Both the position numbers and the translations under genes were made by a program. Below the pieces are notes generated by a model, which was not told the origin of the DNA, ran no database searches, and worked only from the letters and a program-made list of their open reading frames with translations. Of a stretch of 64,000 bases of DNA, positions 48,982 to 60,600 are shown in pieces. Source of the DNA: Carallia brachiata (taxonomy: Eukaryota; Streptophyta; Magnoliopsida; Malpighiales; Rhizophoraceae); assembly GCA_021464245.1 (NCBI GenBank), contig JADCRB010000040.1, forward strand, positions 9,813,534-9,877,533, in the 5' to 3' direction. Numbering within the stretch: position 1 is the stretch's first letter; each line of letters opens with the position of its first letter.

Positions 48982-49748
48982 ATGAAGCGCAAAAGTCTTG
49001 AGACTTACACTTAAGTTGTCCTTCCATAGCAGAGCCAGTCCACCACTTCTTTGTCTCCCAAACCCATCACAGTCAACATAAAAGCCATTGCAAAAATTTA
49101 AGTACTGCTTATCTTTTCCGTCTCTGGTGTCTTGAGTCTGGACTCCATTAAGAAAACTAGTGTGGGAACTTCAAGCTTCCTCAATCTTTGAACTGTCCGC
49201 AAGTTCCCAAGCTCGTAGTAGTTCCAACTCAAGCAAATCATGGCGATCGGCAAGGCTGCACAGTAGCCTATGCGGATAAAATAATAGCATCATTCGAAGA
49301 ACAGGGAATAGTAACTTCTTTGATAAATTAACAAGATCAAGAGAGCCATCTAATGAAAGCTTCCATTTCCTAAGCAAGGAGGCAAATCTCCTAGTTTGAG
49401 GAACTCTCGTATGCCTAGTAACCCTTCCAACTCTTACACCCGATGCAAGACTAGTCTTTTTATCTTGTTTTCCCGTCCCTGATGCAGGCCCCATTGTAAA
49501 AATAGGAGAAGCCGACCTAGTTATTTCTCTACGGCGGATTCTGATTTTTTTACTCTCCTTTTTATTTTGACCAATCTAACTTGAGATTGGATGACTTGGC
49601 ATTAGTGAGGCCGATGACTTGGAATGCTTAGCTAGACAATCAATTGATTCTGATGAGAAGTCATTAAAGGAGAGATTTCCATTAAGCTGCTGCCTCTCCA
49701 AAATGTTAAGGGGATAATTCTCTTTACTCACATCCTTTTCTAATAAGG
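48982..49748 (-). repeat. 767-bp tandem duplication, unit 1
   Basis: Directly adjacent near-identical copy of 49749-50516. Both begin ATGAAGCGCAAAAGTC on the plus strand. About 14 differences by eye. Covers the end of ORF1 and the start of ORF2 of the LINE. Confidence 0.93.
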
Positions 49749-50516
49749 ATGAAGCGCAAAAGTCTTGAGACTTACACTTAAGTTATCCTTCCATAGCAGA
49801 GCCAGTCCACCACTTCTTTGTCTCCCAAACCCATCACAGTCAACATAAAAGCCATTGCAAAAATTTAAGTACTACTTTATCTTTTCCGTCTATGGTGTCT
49901 TGAGTCTGGTCTCCATTAAGAAAATTGGTGTGGGAACTTCAAGCTTCCTCAATCTTTGAACTGTCCGCAAGTTCCCAAGCTCGCAGCAGTTCCAACTCAA
50001 GCAAATCATGGCGATCGGCAAGGCTGCACAGTAGCCTATGCGGATAAAATAATAGCATCATTCGAAGAACAGGGAATAGTAACTTCTTTGATAAATTAAC
50101 AAGATCAAGAGAGCCATCTAATGAAAGCTTCCATTTCCTAAGCAAGGAGGCAAATCTCCTAGTTTGAGGAACTCCCGTATGCCTAGTAACCCTTCCAACT
50201 CTTACACCCGATGCAAGACTAGTCTTTTTATCTTGTTTTCCCGTCCCTGATGCAAGCCCCATTGTAAAAATAGGAGAAGCCGACCTAGTTATTTCTCTAC
50301 GGCGGATTCTGATTTTTTTACTCTCCTTTTTATTTTGACCAATCTAACTTGAGATTGGATGATTTGGCATTAGTGAGGCCGATGACTTGGAATGCTTAGC
50401 TAGACAATCAATTGATTTTGATGAGAAGTCATTAAAGGAGAGATTTCCATTAAGCCGCTGCCTCTCCAAAATGTTAAGGAGATAATTCTCTTTACTCACA
50501 TCCTTTTCTAATAAGG
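49749..50516 (-). repeat. 767-bp tandem duplication, unit 2
   Basis: Second copy, one base longer than unit 1 through an indel near 49870. Its plus-strand right edge leaves the repeat at AATAAGG. Confidence 0.93.
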
Positions 50517-51286
50517 AAACAGGATTTGAAGAAATTCTATCCAATGGTTCCAACTGTCTATTATCCTTAACAATCCGCTTTTGAATTTGCAACTCACTGA
50601 TCTCCTCCAAAACTGTCTCTAAAATTCTCGTGTCCTACAATTACATCGTTTCCCTTCCTACTCTAGCCACCGATCCACCATGGCTACCACTCTGAGCTGA
50701 AGATTTCGATACTAAAGAGTCTAGTAGTTGTCTTTGAACCTTATCTGTACTCACCCTAGGAGAACCACCACCACTCCACATGCTAGGTACTTGATATGGA
50801 GATTTTAAAGCTACCCTCTTAATCGGTGAAGCTCGGAGGTCCTCACTAAAGCTACACACGAGCTCTGGCACTGAGTTATCATTACCACTCTCCCCATCAA
50901 GGATCTCACAATCTTTCTTTATATGTCCAATACAGCCACAATAGTAACAAAAGTTCAAGAGCTGCTCATATTTGAAACCAACCCAGATGATCTCAGCATC
51001 CCGTTGCCTGATTTCAGTGCCTCGAATAAGAGGATTTCAGACATCAAATAAGACTTTAAATCTCAAGAGTCTTCCTAGCCCCTCCAAACTTTCATTATCT
51101 AGCGATATAAGCTTCTGATACAGTTATCGAAAGCCATCGTCGTACCCTTTGATAGAGCGTGAAGGGGAAGGTCATACGCCCGAACCCAAAGAGGGATTTG
51201 AAACAACTCCACCTCAGATGGTTGATCCCCCCATTAATCTCTCTTCAGATAAGGACTTGCTTATCAAAGGACCATGGAGCATTGTC

Positions 51287-51711
51287 TGTTGGAGAAATTT
51301 TCAAAATACCCCTAGTTAATTTGGTGGTTATAGATATGTGTCTATTGATGAAATGACATGTTGAATAGTCGTGTCCACTTGACCCAAAAGACGCATTTCT
51401 TGGCCAAATAACTACCTTATTATTCTCCCTATAAATATGTGAATTGGCCATTCACATAGATAATAGAGAAGATAGAAAAATTTATTCACCTTTTGTGAGT
51501 AATTTTGGATATTACAACAACTTCTTGAAGGCTTGATTTCAGTATTGCAACCTGCAGTCAAGCGTGCTTCATTTTATCCTGTGAGGGAGTTCGTATTATA
51601 CCTCTGTTGCAATTTAGTGAGGGCGAATTTTGCCTTAAGGAAAGTGGTGTTTGTTACACGACTTGAAGCAATTCTTTCATTTCCAATCTCACCCTCTTTT
51701 CTGTTTCAACA
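51287..51711 (+). repeat. Left LTR of the non-coding element
   Basis: 425 bp with a TATAAATA box at 51430-51437. It lacks about 20 bp (AGAAAAGTCGTGTCCC region) present in the right LTR, so the two are not identical in length. Confidence 0.93.
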
Positions 51712-52023
51712 ATCTTAAGGCAAAATTTTTATCCTGCAAAATCTGTTATAGTTCGTGATTTGAATCATTAAAGAATTGACTTCTAAAATTGTGAAATGAT
51801 CAAGTAAGTACTTATTTGATTAAGATATGCATAAGGCAAGTCAGGTGGAATCGTTCCACAAAAACAGGCATAGCCATTGTTGGAATTTGTAATTCCAATC
51901 CAAGGTACATAAGAAGAGCCACCTTGAGCATAGAAAGGAAAGAAATTTTTCTTTTTAATTCCTTACTAGCTATGTGCTAGAGATGAAGTTTCTGGAATTA
52001 TAATTCTAAGAGACATATGAGAA

Positions 52024-52552
52024 AGTGACTCTTAGTGGAAAGAGTCATTTCCATTGATGGGAAAGGACGTGAATTTTTGTGAGAAGAGACGTGACTTTTC
52101 AAAAGAAAAGACATTACTCTTCAAAGGAAGAGACATGACTTTTCGTAGGAAATAAAATAACTGTTAGTAGGAAGAGATGCGACCTTGCATGGAAAGACAC
52201 GTGACTTTTTATGGAAAGAGATGCGACTCTTCATGAAAAAAATGTGACTCTTCGAAGGAAAAGACGTCACTCTTGAAGAGAAGAGACAATATTCTATAAA
52301 GAAAAAGACATGACTCTTGATAAAAAGATACGATTTTTAGTGAGAAGAGTCATAACCATTGATGGAAAGAGACGTGATCTTTCATGAAAAGAGACGTGAC
52401 TCTTCAAAGGAAAAAAACATTACTCTTCAAGAGAAGAGACGAGACTCTTCAAATGAAGAGACATGACTCTTGGTCGGAAAAGACACGACTCTTAATAGGA
52501 AGAGACGTGATCCTTTATGGAAAGAGATGCGACTTTTGTGAAGAAATACATG
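52024..52552 (+). repeat. 22-bp tandem array, about 24 units
   Basis: Degenerate unit AAGAGACGTGACTCTTC plus about five variable bases, 21-23 bp long, repeated head to tail. Each unit is self-complementary (GAAGAG..C/G..CTCTTC) and can fold as a short hairpin. Units vary at the central four to six bases (ACGTGA, ATGCGA, ACATGA, ACATTA). No open frame of note. Confidence 0.9.
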
Positions 52553-53520
52553 TTTTTTTGAAAAGTGTTATGACTTTTCAAAAGTGACTATTCACAGGTT
52601 TTTCATATGTCAAATTATTTTCTCTCTTTTGGAAGAAAGTATTAGATAGCATAGAGACAACTGTGCTATAGCACAAACAATTTGATATAAATATTATAAT
52701 GCTCATGGATCGCGATCACTGGAGCAAGAGTCTTCAATACATTTGGAGTTAATAGCCCTTTAGAGTGAAAGGGCGAGATATTAACTGTTAGTTTAACGGT
52801 ATCTCTCAATATATTTTAGTAACTACGTAGTGGTTCATGTACCATAGTAATCAGATGCAACTTTTAAAAAGTCAATTGCATGTTAAAAAAAGGTTAATCC
52901 TTAACTAAAAGGTTAACAAGAACTTGATGAATGAGTCATCAAATGAGGGATGAGTTCAAGTCTATAATTATTGATCACCCATGATGGAACCTCGACTCAA
53001 CGCTTGATACAACGTCAAGTCTTGAGTTCAATGAGTCAAAGTACATCATTAGCGTGATTTGAAGCATTATACTCATTTTTTCTTCATCCCGAAGTTTCAT
53101 AATGCTTAGTACCCGCAGTTAATTGGGAGGTTGAGTTTTAAAAACTCTTAACAGACTTGAAAGGGTGCTTTAACCCGGGGGCTCTAGTCTGCCTATGTGA
53201 ATGTGAAATGTGTAGGCCGTTCCAATGAGTTTAAGGACTTGACTCTAAAATATTCATGAAAATGATATGGACACAATGGCCTTTAATGTGTCAATTATTA
53301 AAAAGAGAAGTATAATGTTGTATAGTCAAATGTGTGAAATATTTCTACAGGATATCAATAAAAATAGTTCGTTCAAAACTTGTCTACCATACTATTCAGA
53401 TATGTTGTAACGCATATTTCACTACGTAAGGTTCAATCTGTAAGACATCTTACTTAGGCAGTTGACTTCCAAAATTACGAAAAATCCGTTACATTTTCTT
53501 ATTTGAAAATGGCGGGGGAT

Positions 53521-53957
53521 TGTTGGGGCAATTTTCAAAATAGAAAAGTCGTGTCCCCTAGTTAATTTGGTGGTTATGGATATGTGTCTATTGATGAAAG
53601 GACATGTTGAATAGTCATGTCCACTAGACCCAAAAGACGCATTTCTTGGCCAAATAACTACCTTATTATTCTCCCTATAAATATGTGAATTGACCATTCA
53701 CATAGATAATAGAGAAGATAGAAAAATTCATTCACCTTTTGTGAGTAATTTTGGATATTACAACAACTTCTCGAGAGCTCGATTTTAGTATTGCAACCTG
53801 TAGTCGAGCGTGCTTCATTTTATCTTGTGAGGGAGTTCGCATTATACCTCTGCTGCAATTTAGTGAGGGCGAATTTTGTCTTAAGAAAAGTGGCGTTTGT
53901 TACACGACTTGAAGCAATTCTTTCATTTCTAATCTCACCCTCTTTTCTGTTTCAACA
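53521..53957 (+). repeat. Right LTR of the non-coding element
   Basis: 437 bp, TATAAATA box at 53676-53683; pairs with 51287-51711. Confidence 0.93.
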
Positions 53958-54365
53958 TTGTCTATAACAAATTGTTTGCCCCTTACAAATGCAAACTTGA
54001 AACTAAACAGATTTGAATCGATCTCCTAAGCCTCCATTGGTCGTTTAAGCTTCCATGGTAACTGCATTGTGTTAACCAAAGCCTTTGCATTAAAGGGTTT
54101 CTCAGTCCATAATTTTCCCAACAAATACGTAGAACCCTTACTCACTGCCTCCTCATTTGTTACCCCACTCAAATCAATAATTTCTTCCTCCATTAATGGA
54201 AGAAGAGGTCAGGAAACAGAAGGAATAAAAACAGATCTCTCAACCCAAGAGAGCTAAAACTCACCAAAGAGAGAAAAGGCACGTTAAGGAAACAGAGAAG
54301 ACTTGTAAGAAAGCAAGAGAACGCTCCCACAAGCGAGGAGAGAGCACAAAGCACTCACTATCAAT

Positions 54366-54382
54366 ATATGGTCGTTCATTTC
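54366..54382. repeat. LINE target-site duplication, 5' side
   Basis: ATATGGTCGTTCATTTC; partner at 40114-40130 with two mismatches. Confidence 0.8.
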
Positions 54383-54452
54383 ATAAAATCATGATCACAA
54401 AAAGGAAACGCATCTTTAGTAGATGTTCTGACCCTATACTTAGTTATTTTTT

Positions 54453-54822
54453 GACATAAAGGTTAATTTCACTCAGAAAGTTTAACTGTTTTTTATATTT
54501 CATCAAAAAAAAATTTTTGTCAAAATCGGTCTTTAACGTTACATTTGTTAGTCTAAATTAATTTTTTCATTCATAACGTTGTTAAATACAATGATATAGT
54601 GTAGCGGATGTGAGACATCAATATTTTTTGTATATGTCAATGTGTCATGTCAGCATAGAAGGCTAACATGACATTTTAGAAATTTTTAAATATTTTTTAA
54701 AAAAAATTAAAAATTTAAATTTTTTAAAAGTCCATTTAATAAAAAAAATAAAATAGATAAAAAAAAATGCCTCTCTCTTTACATGCTCTCTTCTCTCTCC
54801 TCTTCCTTTTTCTTTTCCGGTA
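54453..54822 (+). repeat. Left arm of MULE-like element
   Basis: Long terminal inverted repeat, partner at 55622-55955. Confidence 0.75.
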
Positions 54823-55621
54823 AAAGATCGCAAAGTACAAATTGACATAACAAATAAGAACACCAGATCTGAGGTTGTCAATGGTGGATCTGAGGCGAAA
54901 AAATAAAACTTTGGTAACATTATTTTTATTAATAAATAGAATAGAATTAGAGCATGCTTTCCTTCTCCAATTTGGTATTCTTTTCCATCATTCACCGATG
55001 CACTTCTCTCTCGACACTATTTTCTCTTCCATTTTCCCGATCTATGGGCTCCTGCCCAATTTCTCCCTTTGGGTTCTAGTTATCTCATCAGTCATCACAT
55101 TCACTTTCCCTTCATTGAGAGCATCTTTCACACTCTCCCCCCCATTTTCTTTGATTTTTCCGCTTCAAGATAAAAGAAATATTTTTTTTGTTTTTTTTGT
55201 GTGTTTTTAAATTTTATAAAGGGTTCAAGAACGAGTACTTGGACATTCTTTTCAATTCTTGAATTCATTGTCTCTTCTGTTGTTGTTGTTAGCGTTGGCT
55301 GATCTTTGTCATTTCTTTCTTGAAAAAGAATGAAAAATAAATAAATGAATAAATAAATGTTTGTTAAGAGATTGAAATCTAATTGTGTACCCAATAAAGA
55401 GAAAATAGCACAAATACATATCTTGTGTGTTTGTGTTTCGGATGATATATCGATTGAAATTAAAATTGATATTTTTAAAATAAAAAAAATAATATGTCTT
55501 TCAAAAATTATTAATTTTATTTAAAAAATATTAATGTTAATTTTAATCGAAATACCACCTAAAATATCAATACTCAGGATGCTAATATTTTTTTAAGAGA
55601 AAAGACACCCCCAAACATGGC

Positions 55622-55955
55622 AGTGTTAGAAAAAGAAAGAGGAGGAGAAAGAAGAAAGAAGAGAGAGAGAGCTTTTAGAGAGATTTTTTTATTAAACAGG
55701 TTTTTAAAAAATTTGAATTTTTATTTTTTAAAAAAATTATTGGAAATTTTAAAAAATGATACATCAATTTAATTATGCTAACATGACATGTTGACATGTA
55801 CAAAACTTCATGTTACATTATCGCATTTAACAACATTATAAAGAAACGATTAATTTAGATTAATAGACGTAACGTTAAAAACTAATTTTGACCAAAAAAG
55901 TTATGAATTAAATATAAAACAGTGAAAATTTAAGGGTGAAATTAACTTTTATGCC
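55622..55955 (-). repeat. Right arm of MULE-like element
   Basis: Long terminal inverted repeat, partner at 54453-54822. Confidence 0.75.
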
Positions 55956-56104
55956 TTAAATTTTTTTTTAAAGTCTAACACACAATTTACATTTCACTAA
56001 TTTATTTATTATTTTTATTTTAATTGTATTTCACTTAAATTTTTTTATTTTCATTCACATTCACCTAAGAGATAAATTAGAAAATCTCAAAATATACCTA
56101 TTTA

Positions 56105-56335
56105 AAGTTTAGGTTGAGAAACATCTCAAACAGTAGTCTAATGGTAATTCAACGTATTTTCTCCACTCACTACTCGAATTCGAGTCCCACAAGAAGCACC
56201 TGTGAGGTTGGACTTCCGCAAATGTCCACTTTGATCGCAACTTGCGTGCTCCTGATTCCATATTGTTAACACCGTTTGATCAGTTTAGGAGTAGCCCGCT
56301 CTAGTGGCGGGTCTCTTCTTATATGTTAAGTTGAA
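56105..56335 (+). mobile_element. tRNA-derived SINE, Au-like
   Basis: Box A-like AGTAGTCTAATGGTAATTCA (56133-56152) and box B GAATTCGAGTCCC (56176-56188) at the usual spacing, then a GC-richer unique body to about 56335. Target duplication uncertain (GTTTAGGTTGA / GTTAAGTTGAA). Confidence 0.6.
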
Positions 56336-57610
56336 TGGAGCAAAATAAATAGGGATATTCTACTCACGACCCACAGATTTAATAATCAACATACTTGTAA
56401 TAAATTTTTTTTATTGTTAAAAAAAAGGTTGAGTAGAAATTATTGAGACAATTTTTTATTAAATTATTCAAATACGTAAATTTTAATATTTTACATATTA
56501 TTCGGGCCCATAATATCGAGGCCGAGAACAAACAAGAATAAAACGAAAGGTACTGGGCCAAAATGTGTCCATTGTGTAAGCAATCTACATGAGATCTAAT
56601 CAATTTAAATTTTAAAACAATTTCCACTAGCCCGGAGTGGAATTGCGCGGCCGGGACGCAGGTAGCCAATGTGCTTTGCTTCCCTTCTTTTTTTTTTTTT
56701 TTTTTTAGAGGTGTGGTGGGGATAGGGAGACAAATTGACAAGGGTACAAATGAAAAACAGACGCATTCAATTTCCAGCCAAAGACATGAGCATGCGATAA
56801 ACTGGCAGTGCTAAAACTGTAAAGAAAACAGCTGAAAGTTGAAGACTAATGGTAGCAAAGAAGTTGGTCGGCATATCAATGATTATGAGTTCGATTTTTT
56901 GTGAAAAAATTAAGTGAAGTTTAATATTTGCTCACAAAGTTTGTTCTTTTAACGAGCACAATCTTTTATAATAGGATAATATAGAATTATTCATACTTTC
57001 TCTTTATTTTTTGGACCAAAAAAATTGTAATCTAACATTAATGGACATGTAAGACAACGTGTGCACGCCATTTATCTAAGAAGTACTATAGTTGTCATCT
57101 TCTATATTAATAAATGGATCGTCAACAGCCATTAGTCAGCTAATACATACGCATAAGTATATTATTGCTGTAGCTGGTTACCTAATAGCCAAAGAAATGA
57201 TGTCAGTGACGTCAAACCTATCTGCTAATTGTAATAAAGAACAAAGGCGTAACCGGTGAGGATTGGGTAAATTATCATTGGAAAGGTCCAAGTTGACACC
57301 CTTTTTCGGCATGAACCAACTTTATCCACTAACATTACATTACAACTCCAAACAGATCGAAATATCTCTCTTTTCCGACCTAACATTTCTTTTTTCTTTT
57401 TTGGAAAGCGACAATGTGCGGAATCAAGTGTGGCGTTTGGTGTGCCAAAAGATCAGCCAAATACATATTGAAGCATAATGGGAACAACAAAGGCTATATC
57501 GAAACAGTTATATACCGTGCCAAATGCTCAATTTAATTGTAGTTTATTTTCTTAAATTGTGCAATAACTAATACGTGGCCAATATTCTAGTCTCTGCAGA
57601 GTGCTGAACT

Positions 57611-57633
57611 CCACCCCACCCCACCCCACCCCA
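57611..57633. repeat. (CCCCA)n microsatellite
   Basis: Four and a half CCACC-type pentamer units. Confidence 0.9.
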
Positions 57634-60600
57634 ACTCGATGAGTAACTAGACCTTCTGCTCAACAAAAGAGAACTGTAAAAGTATGCTTGGCATTGTCCA
57701 GTTATCGAGGGACTTGGAGCTTAGATTGTCGAAACTTCTGGTTTTTTTTTATTTTTTTATATCGTGAATGGGCAGGCAGGAATAATATGATACAGATTCA
57801 TTAGATAGGATTCTGCCGTCTCACCCTTCACAATAAGATAGGGTCATTACACTAAATCATTGGATAAGCGTATTTTCTAAATCTAGTAAAAATTATCAAA
57901 TTAATTCTACAACTTTTACGATTGTGTAGAAACAGACTTACATTTAATTTTACCGAATAATTTGTTAGAGACTCCAACCTTAAGGGTAACTCTATATGCG
58001 TACGCTGACATATATACACCACGAATGATGTTGACCATCAATAATGATTAACCACCACGATAACAGGCTTTTTTAGTTTTGTTCCGTGCGTGCATAGAAA
58101 AGGAAGATGTAGTACAGCATATTTAAAGCTTATTTTTTCTTTTTTTTTTTTAAATTATTTTTTCTATTTAAAGTCTATTTATAACTTGTTTAGTATACCA
58201 TTGAATTTTTGTTTTTTTAACTTTTTCATCAAGGGGGCCTAGAGTAGTCTACTTCCCCAGACAATGCTTCATTGCTTTGGGTTTGGGCGTCTGGCGGTGC
58301 ACCTTAACCCATATTTTGATTCACGAGTCTGTTGACGCTTATATATAAAGTTAATAAATATAAAATATCTTATCTTGATTGGCTAGCTCATACATTCATT
58401 TGAAGTCATTAGAAGGTCCAAATGTTTACGCAAAAGATTGAAAATTAAAAATTAATTTCCATAATTTAATTAAGCTCTGTATCCTTTTGGATGCGTCATT
58501 GTACTCTTGGAGATAACGTGGGTTAGTTACAAGGATTAATTACTTTAATTTCAACCATATACCTATTGCCACAATCCTAAAATATGAATTGCATGAAGTT
58601 ACAACACACCTTAAGAGAAGAAAATTTTTGTATGTATTTTCTAACTTATCTTGGTTTGTGTCAGGTGAGTATTTGGTAATCTGTGATTGACTATTCTAAG
58701 GGTTCATAGTCCATAGTTTTTTGATTTAGTTATGTTTCGTAAGCGTTCCTTTTTGTTTTCTCTCACCACTGTTTATCAATAATAAATAATAATGAATAAT
58801 AAAGAATTGCATGAAGTTAATGGTTGCAAAACACTGGCATGTTAACCAACATTGGCAATTGGAAATGTTTTATCGATTCTTTTTGGAAGGGTCGAAGACA
58901 GTGCGATTGTAGACTCTTGAGGCCGCAAATTCTATTTTCTTAAGGTAGATGAGCTGGAGTCTAGCTAATATTGGCAAACTGCAGCATCTTGCCATATCGA
59001 CAGATTTTTAAGCTTTCCATGTGTTGGCATTTTTATAGCATTATATCCGAGGACTTAATTAACTGCATATAATTTCAATTCCCATGGACACATTTGTACA
59101 TAAAAAAGACAAGTACTCAAAAAAAAAAAAAAAGAGTCAAATTGAAATTTCCTGATACCATAAAAGGGGAACAATTTATAAAAGTTAAGTATGAAAGACA
59201 TTAAATAATTACATAATCTTACAATTTTTTAATATTAATCATACTATAATATCAAAAAATAAGAAATTGGATTGATTTTTATTTTATGCCGTCGAATACA
59301 AACAAGTTCACGTCTAGTCCAAGAATAGTTTCTAATCGAAGGAATGAATTGAATGGGACTTGGAAAGAAAGGCATTATAAGGTCAAATTTAGCAAGAAAA
59401 GTACCTTATTTATGTTTTAGGTAAGCAAAATACGAAACTTCTTAATTATGATATCATCACGCCCATTTTAGAGGACCCCTTGTATTTTGGTCTTTTCCAG
59501 TCTCGGAATTTCCCTTGGCCTGTCTTCATTCGGATGGATCTTGTTCGAATCTAGACACTTACAATTCACGTAACGCCCATAATGGCATAACCAATAGACC
59601 AATGTTTTGTAGTTTTTTATTTTTATTAAAGTATTGTCTCATAATTTATTTAAAAAATTACGTTTTATCGGAAAAAAAACAAAATTTGAAGATGCGCTGA
59701 ATATCTCAATAAAGATGTAATATTTTTTTTGTGACCTATGATGCCAAAAGTTAATCAACAAAGCTTATTTTTTCCAGTAAATCTTTAAAATGAAATTCAT
59801 AATTAAAACTGTTAAACATTAAAATAAGTAAATTTAATGTGATGACGTTTAATGTTGTTAGTTTGCTAGCACTTACCGTAATATCGAAGGTTTATAATAA
59901 GAATTTAACCACCAATTAGTTTAAGTTTTTAAGGGAATATAAACTTTTTATAATATTCCTCATAAATATTATGACGCATTTACACAAGCATGCTCTCATG
60001 AATCGTCTTCTTTATGATTTTTATTCGTAAACGAGATTGATTAATTATGATATAGTGTTAATCAAATTATTTTTTTTTTTAAAAAAATACTCATTAGACT
60101 ATAAATTATAAAATAAAAATAATTTATTTTATTTTTATAAACACTACCTTTTTTTTTAAACATAAAATTTAAGAATTCTAATATAAAATTCATAAATCTT
60201 AACCACCGCCTTCGAAAAGACATCAAATTATTTTCTCAGTAAATTATTTTAGCCGACGGCGCGGTATAAGCAAATAGTAGGACCACTTGCGGTCGATAGT
60301 CCTGACACCACTGCCGTTCATAGATTGGGCCCACTAGCTATTATGCCGATCACACTGCATTTGTTTTCTTTGGGGCCTTTTGGAGTTATTAAAGTGGATT
60401 GTAGGAGAAGTGGATTTATGTGGATAAAATTTAAAGTTTAAAATTTAGATTTTATGGTTAATAATCGTTATTTTTAATTATTTAAATTATATTTAATTCA
60501 TAGATTGCAATTTTTTTGAATAAATATGTATAAATGCCCATTATAATTTCGTCAATAAATCAGTTTATTATATCCGTTATATTTGAAAATAAATATATAT

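Larger units (their letters stand above)
40208..49241 (-). pseudogene. L1 LINE ORF2 (endonuclease, RT, RNase H), interrupted
   Basis: Begins at ATG 49241 with MICLSWNYYELGN, the usual start of the apurinic-type endonuclease. Continues with GDFNEILFSHEK, FPWTNRR, ERLDRAFANP and RSDHNPI (48849-48460). The reverse transcriptase follows (about 48050-46900), with the polymerase motif FVDD intact at 47168-47179. A zinc-binding domain (YTWRSI, GNGESIRIWEDP, YTVKSAYALAR, KVKHFVWRA) is split by the copia element between 46495 and 41499. A C-terminal RNase H-like domain has KINTDAACTAGG, VESNCNLALQAI and RRELNGVAHSLAK (about 40600-40260). Multiple stops and slips. The protein would nick target DNA and copy the element RNA in the nucleus; this copy cannot. 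Confidence 0.88.
51287..53957 (+). mobile_element. Non-coding LTR retrotransposon (LARD/TRIM-like)
   Basis: 2,671 bp. LTRs at 51287-51711 (425 bp) and 53521-53957 (437 bp) begin TGTTGG and end TTTCAACA. The 5-bp target duplication TTGTC (51282-51286, 53958-53962) is perfect. A purine tract GGCGGGGGA precedes the right LTR, giving plus orientation. The 1.8-kb interior has no gag or pol and is dominated by a 22-bp tandem array. No standard tRNA-complementary site follows the left LTR. It must have been moved by enzymes of another element. Inserted in ORF1 of the L1 LINE. Confidence 0.92.
50344..54193 (-). pseudogene. L1 LINE ORF1 (nucleic-acid-binding protein), interrupted
   Basis: Starts at ATG 54193 (MEEEIIDLSGVTNEEAVSKG), continues with FVRGKQFVID, then is cut by the LTR element (51287-53957) and resumes at APWSFDKQVLI. 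LWVRAYDLPLH marks the DUF4283-like region. The CCHC knuckle CYYCGCIGHIKKDC is at about 50950-50905, followed by a Ser-rich linker and a tail ending at 50344. In-frame stops lie near 50640. Such proteins coat the LINE RNA and act as chaperones during reverse transcription. Confidence 0.8.
40114..54382 (-). mobile_element. Full-length L1-type LINE with nested insertions
   Basis: Minus-strand LINE whose body runs from about 54365 (5') to 40131 (3'), ending in a poly(A) tail seen as a T run near 40131-40158. It is bounded by 17-bp direct repeats ATATGGTAGTCCATTTC (40114-40130) and ATATGGTCGTTCATTTC (54366-54382), 15/17 identical. ORF1 and ORF2 are recognisable in the right order. Removing the copia element, the non-coding LTR element, their duplications and the tandem repeat leaves about 5.8 kb, a normal plant L1 length. 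Both ORFs have stops and frame changes, so the element is inactive. Confidence 0.88.
54453..55955. mobile_element. MULE-like element with long inverted arms
   Basis: Inverted arms at about 54453-54822 and 55622-55955. The left arm opens GACATAAAGGTTAATTTCAC, the right arm reversed GGCATAAAAGTTAATTTCAC. They stay aligned through TTTAACGTTAC, TAATCTAAATTAAT, GTTGTTAAAT, ATGTCA.CATGTCA and a CTCTCT-rich inner end. The core (about 800 bp) has no transposase; minus-strand open frames there are not recognised. Flanking 9-mers TTATTTTTT and TTAAATTTT match only in part. Could be a foldback element or a Pack-MULE. Confidence 0.75.

Noticed and set aside
52024..52552. CRISPR-like regular repeats
   Set aside because: Units are contiguous with no unique spacers, vary internally, and lie inside a plant LTR element.
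54875..55210. Plus-strand ORF of 111 codons inside the long-armed element
   Set aside because: Phe/Leu-rich product from T-rich sequence, no domain, not shown to be conserved.
59515..59570. Possible tRNA gene (TTGTTCGAATCTAG looks like a T-loop)
   Set aside because: No acceptor stem, D-arm or anticodon arm could be paired around it.
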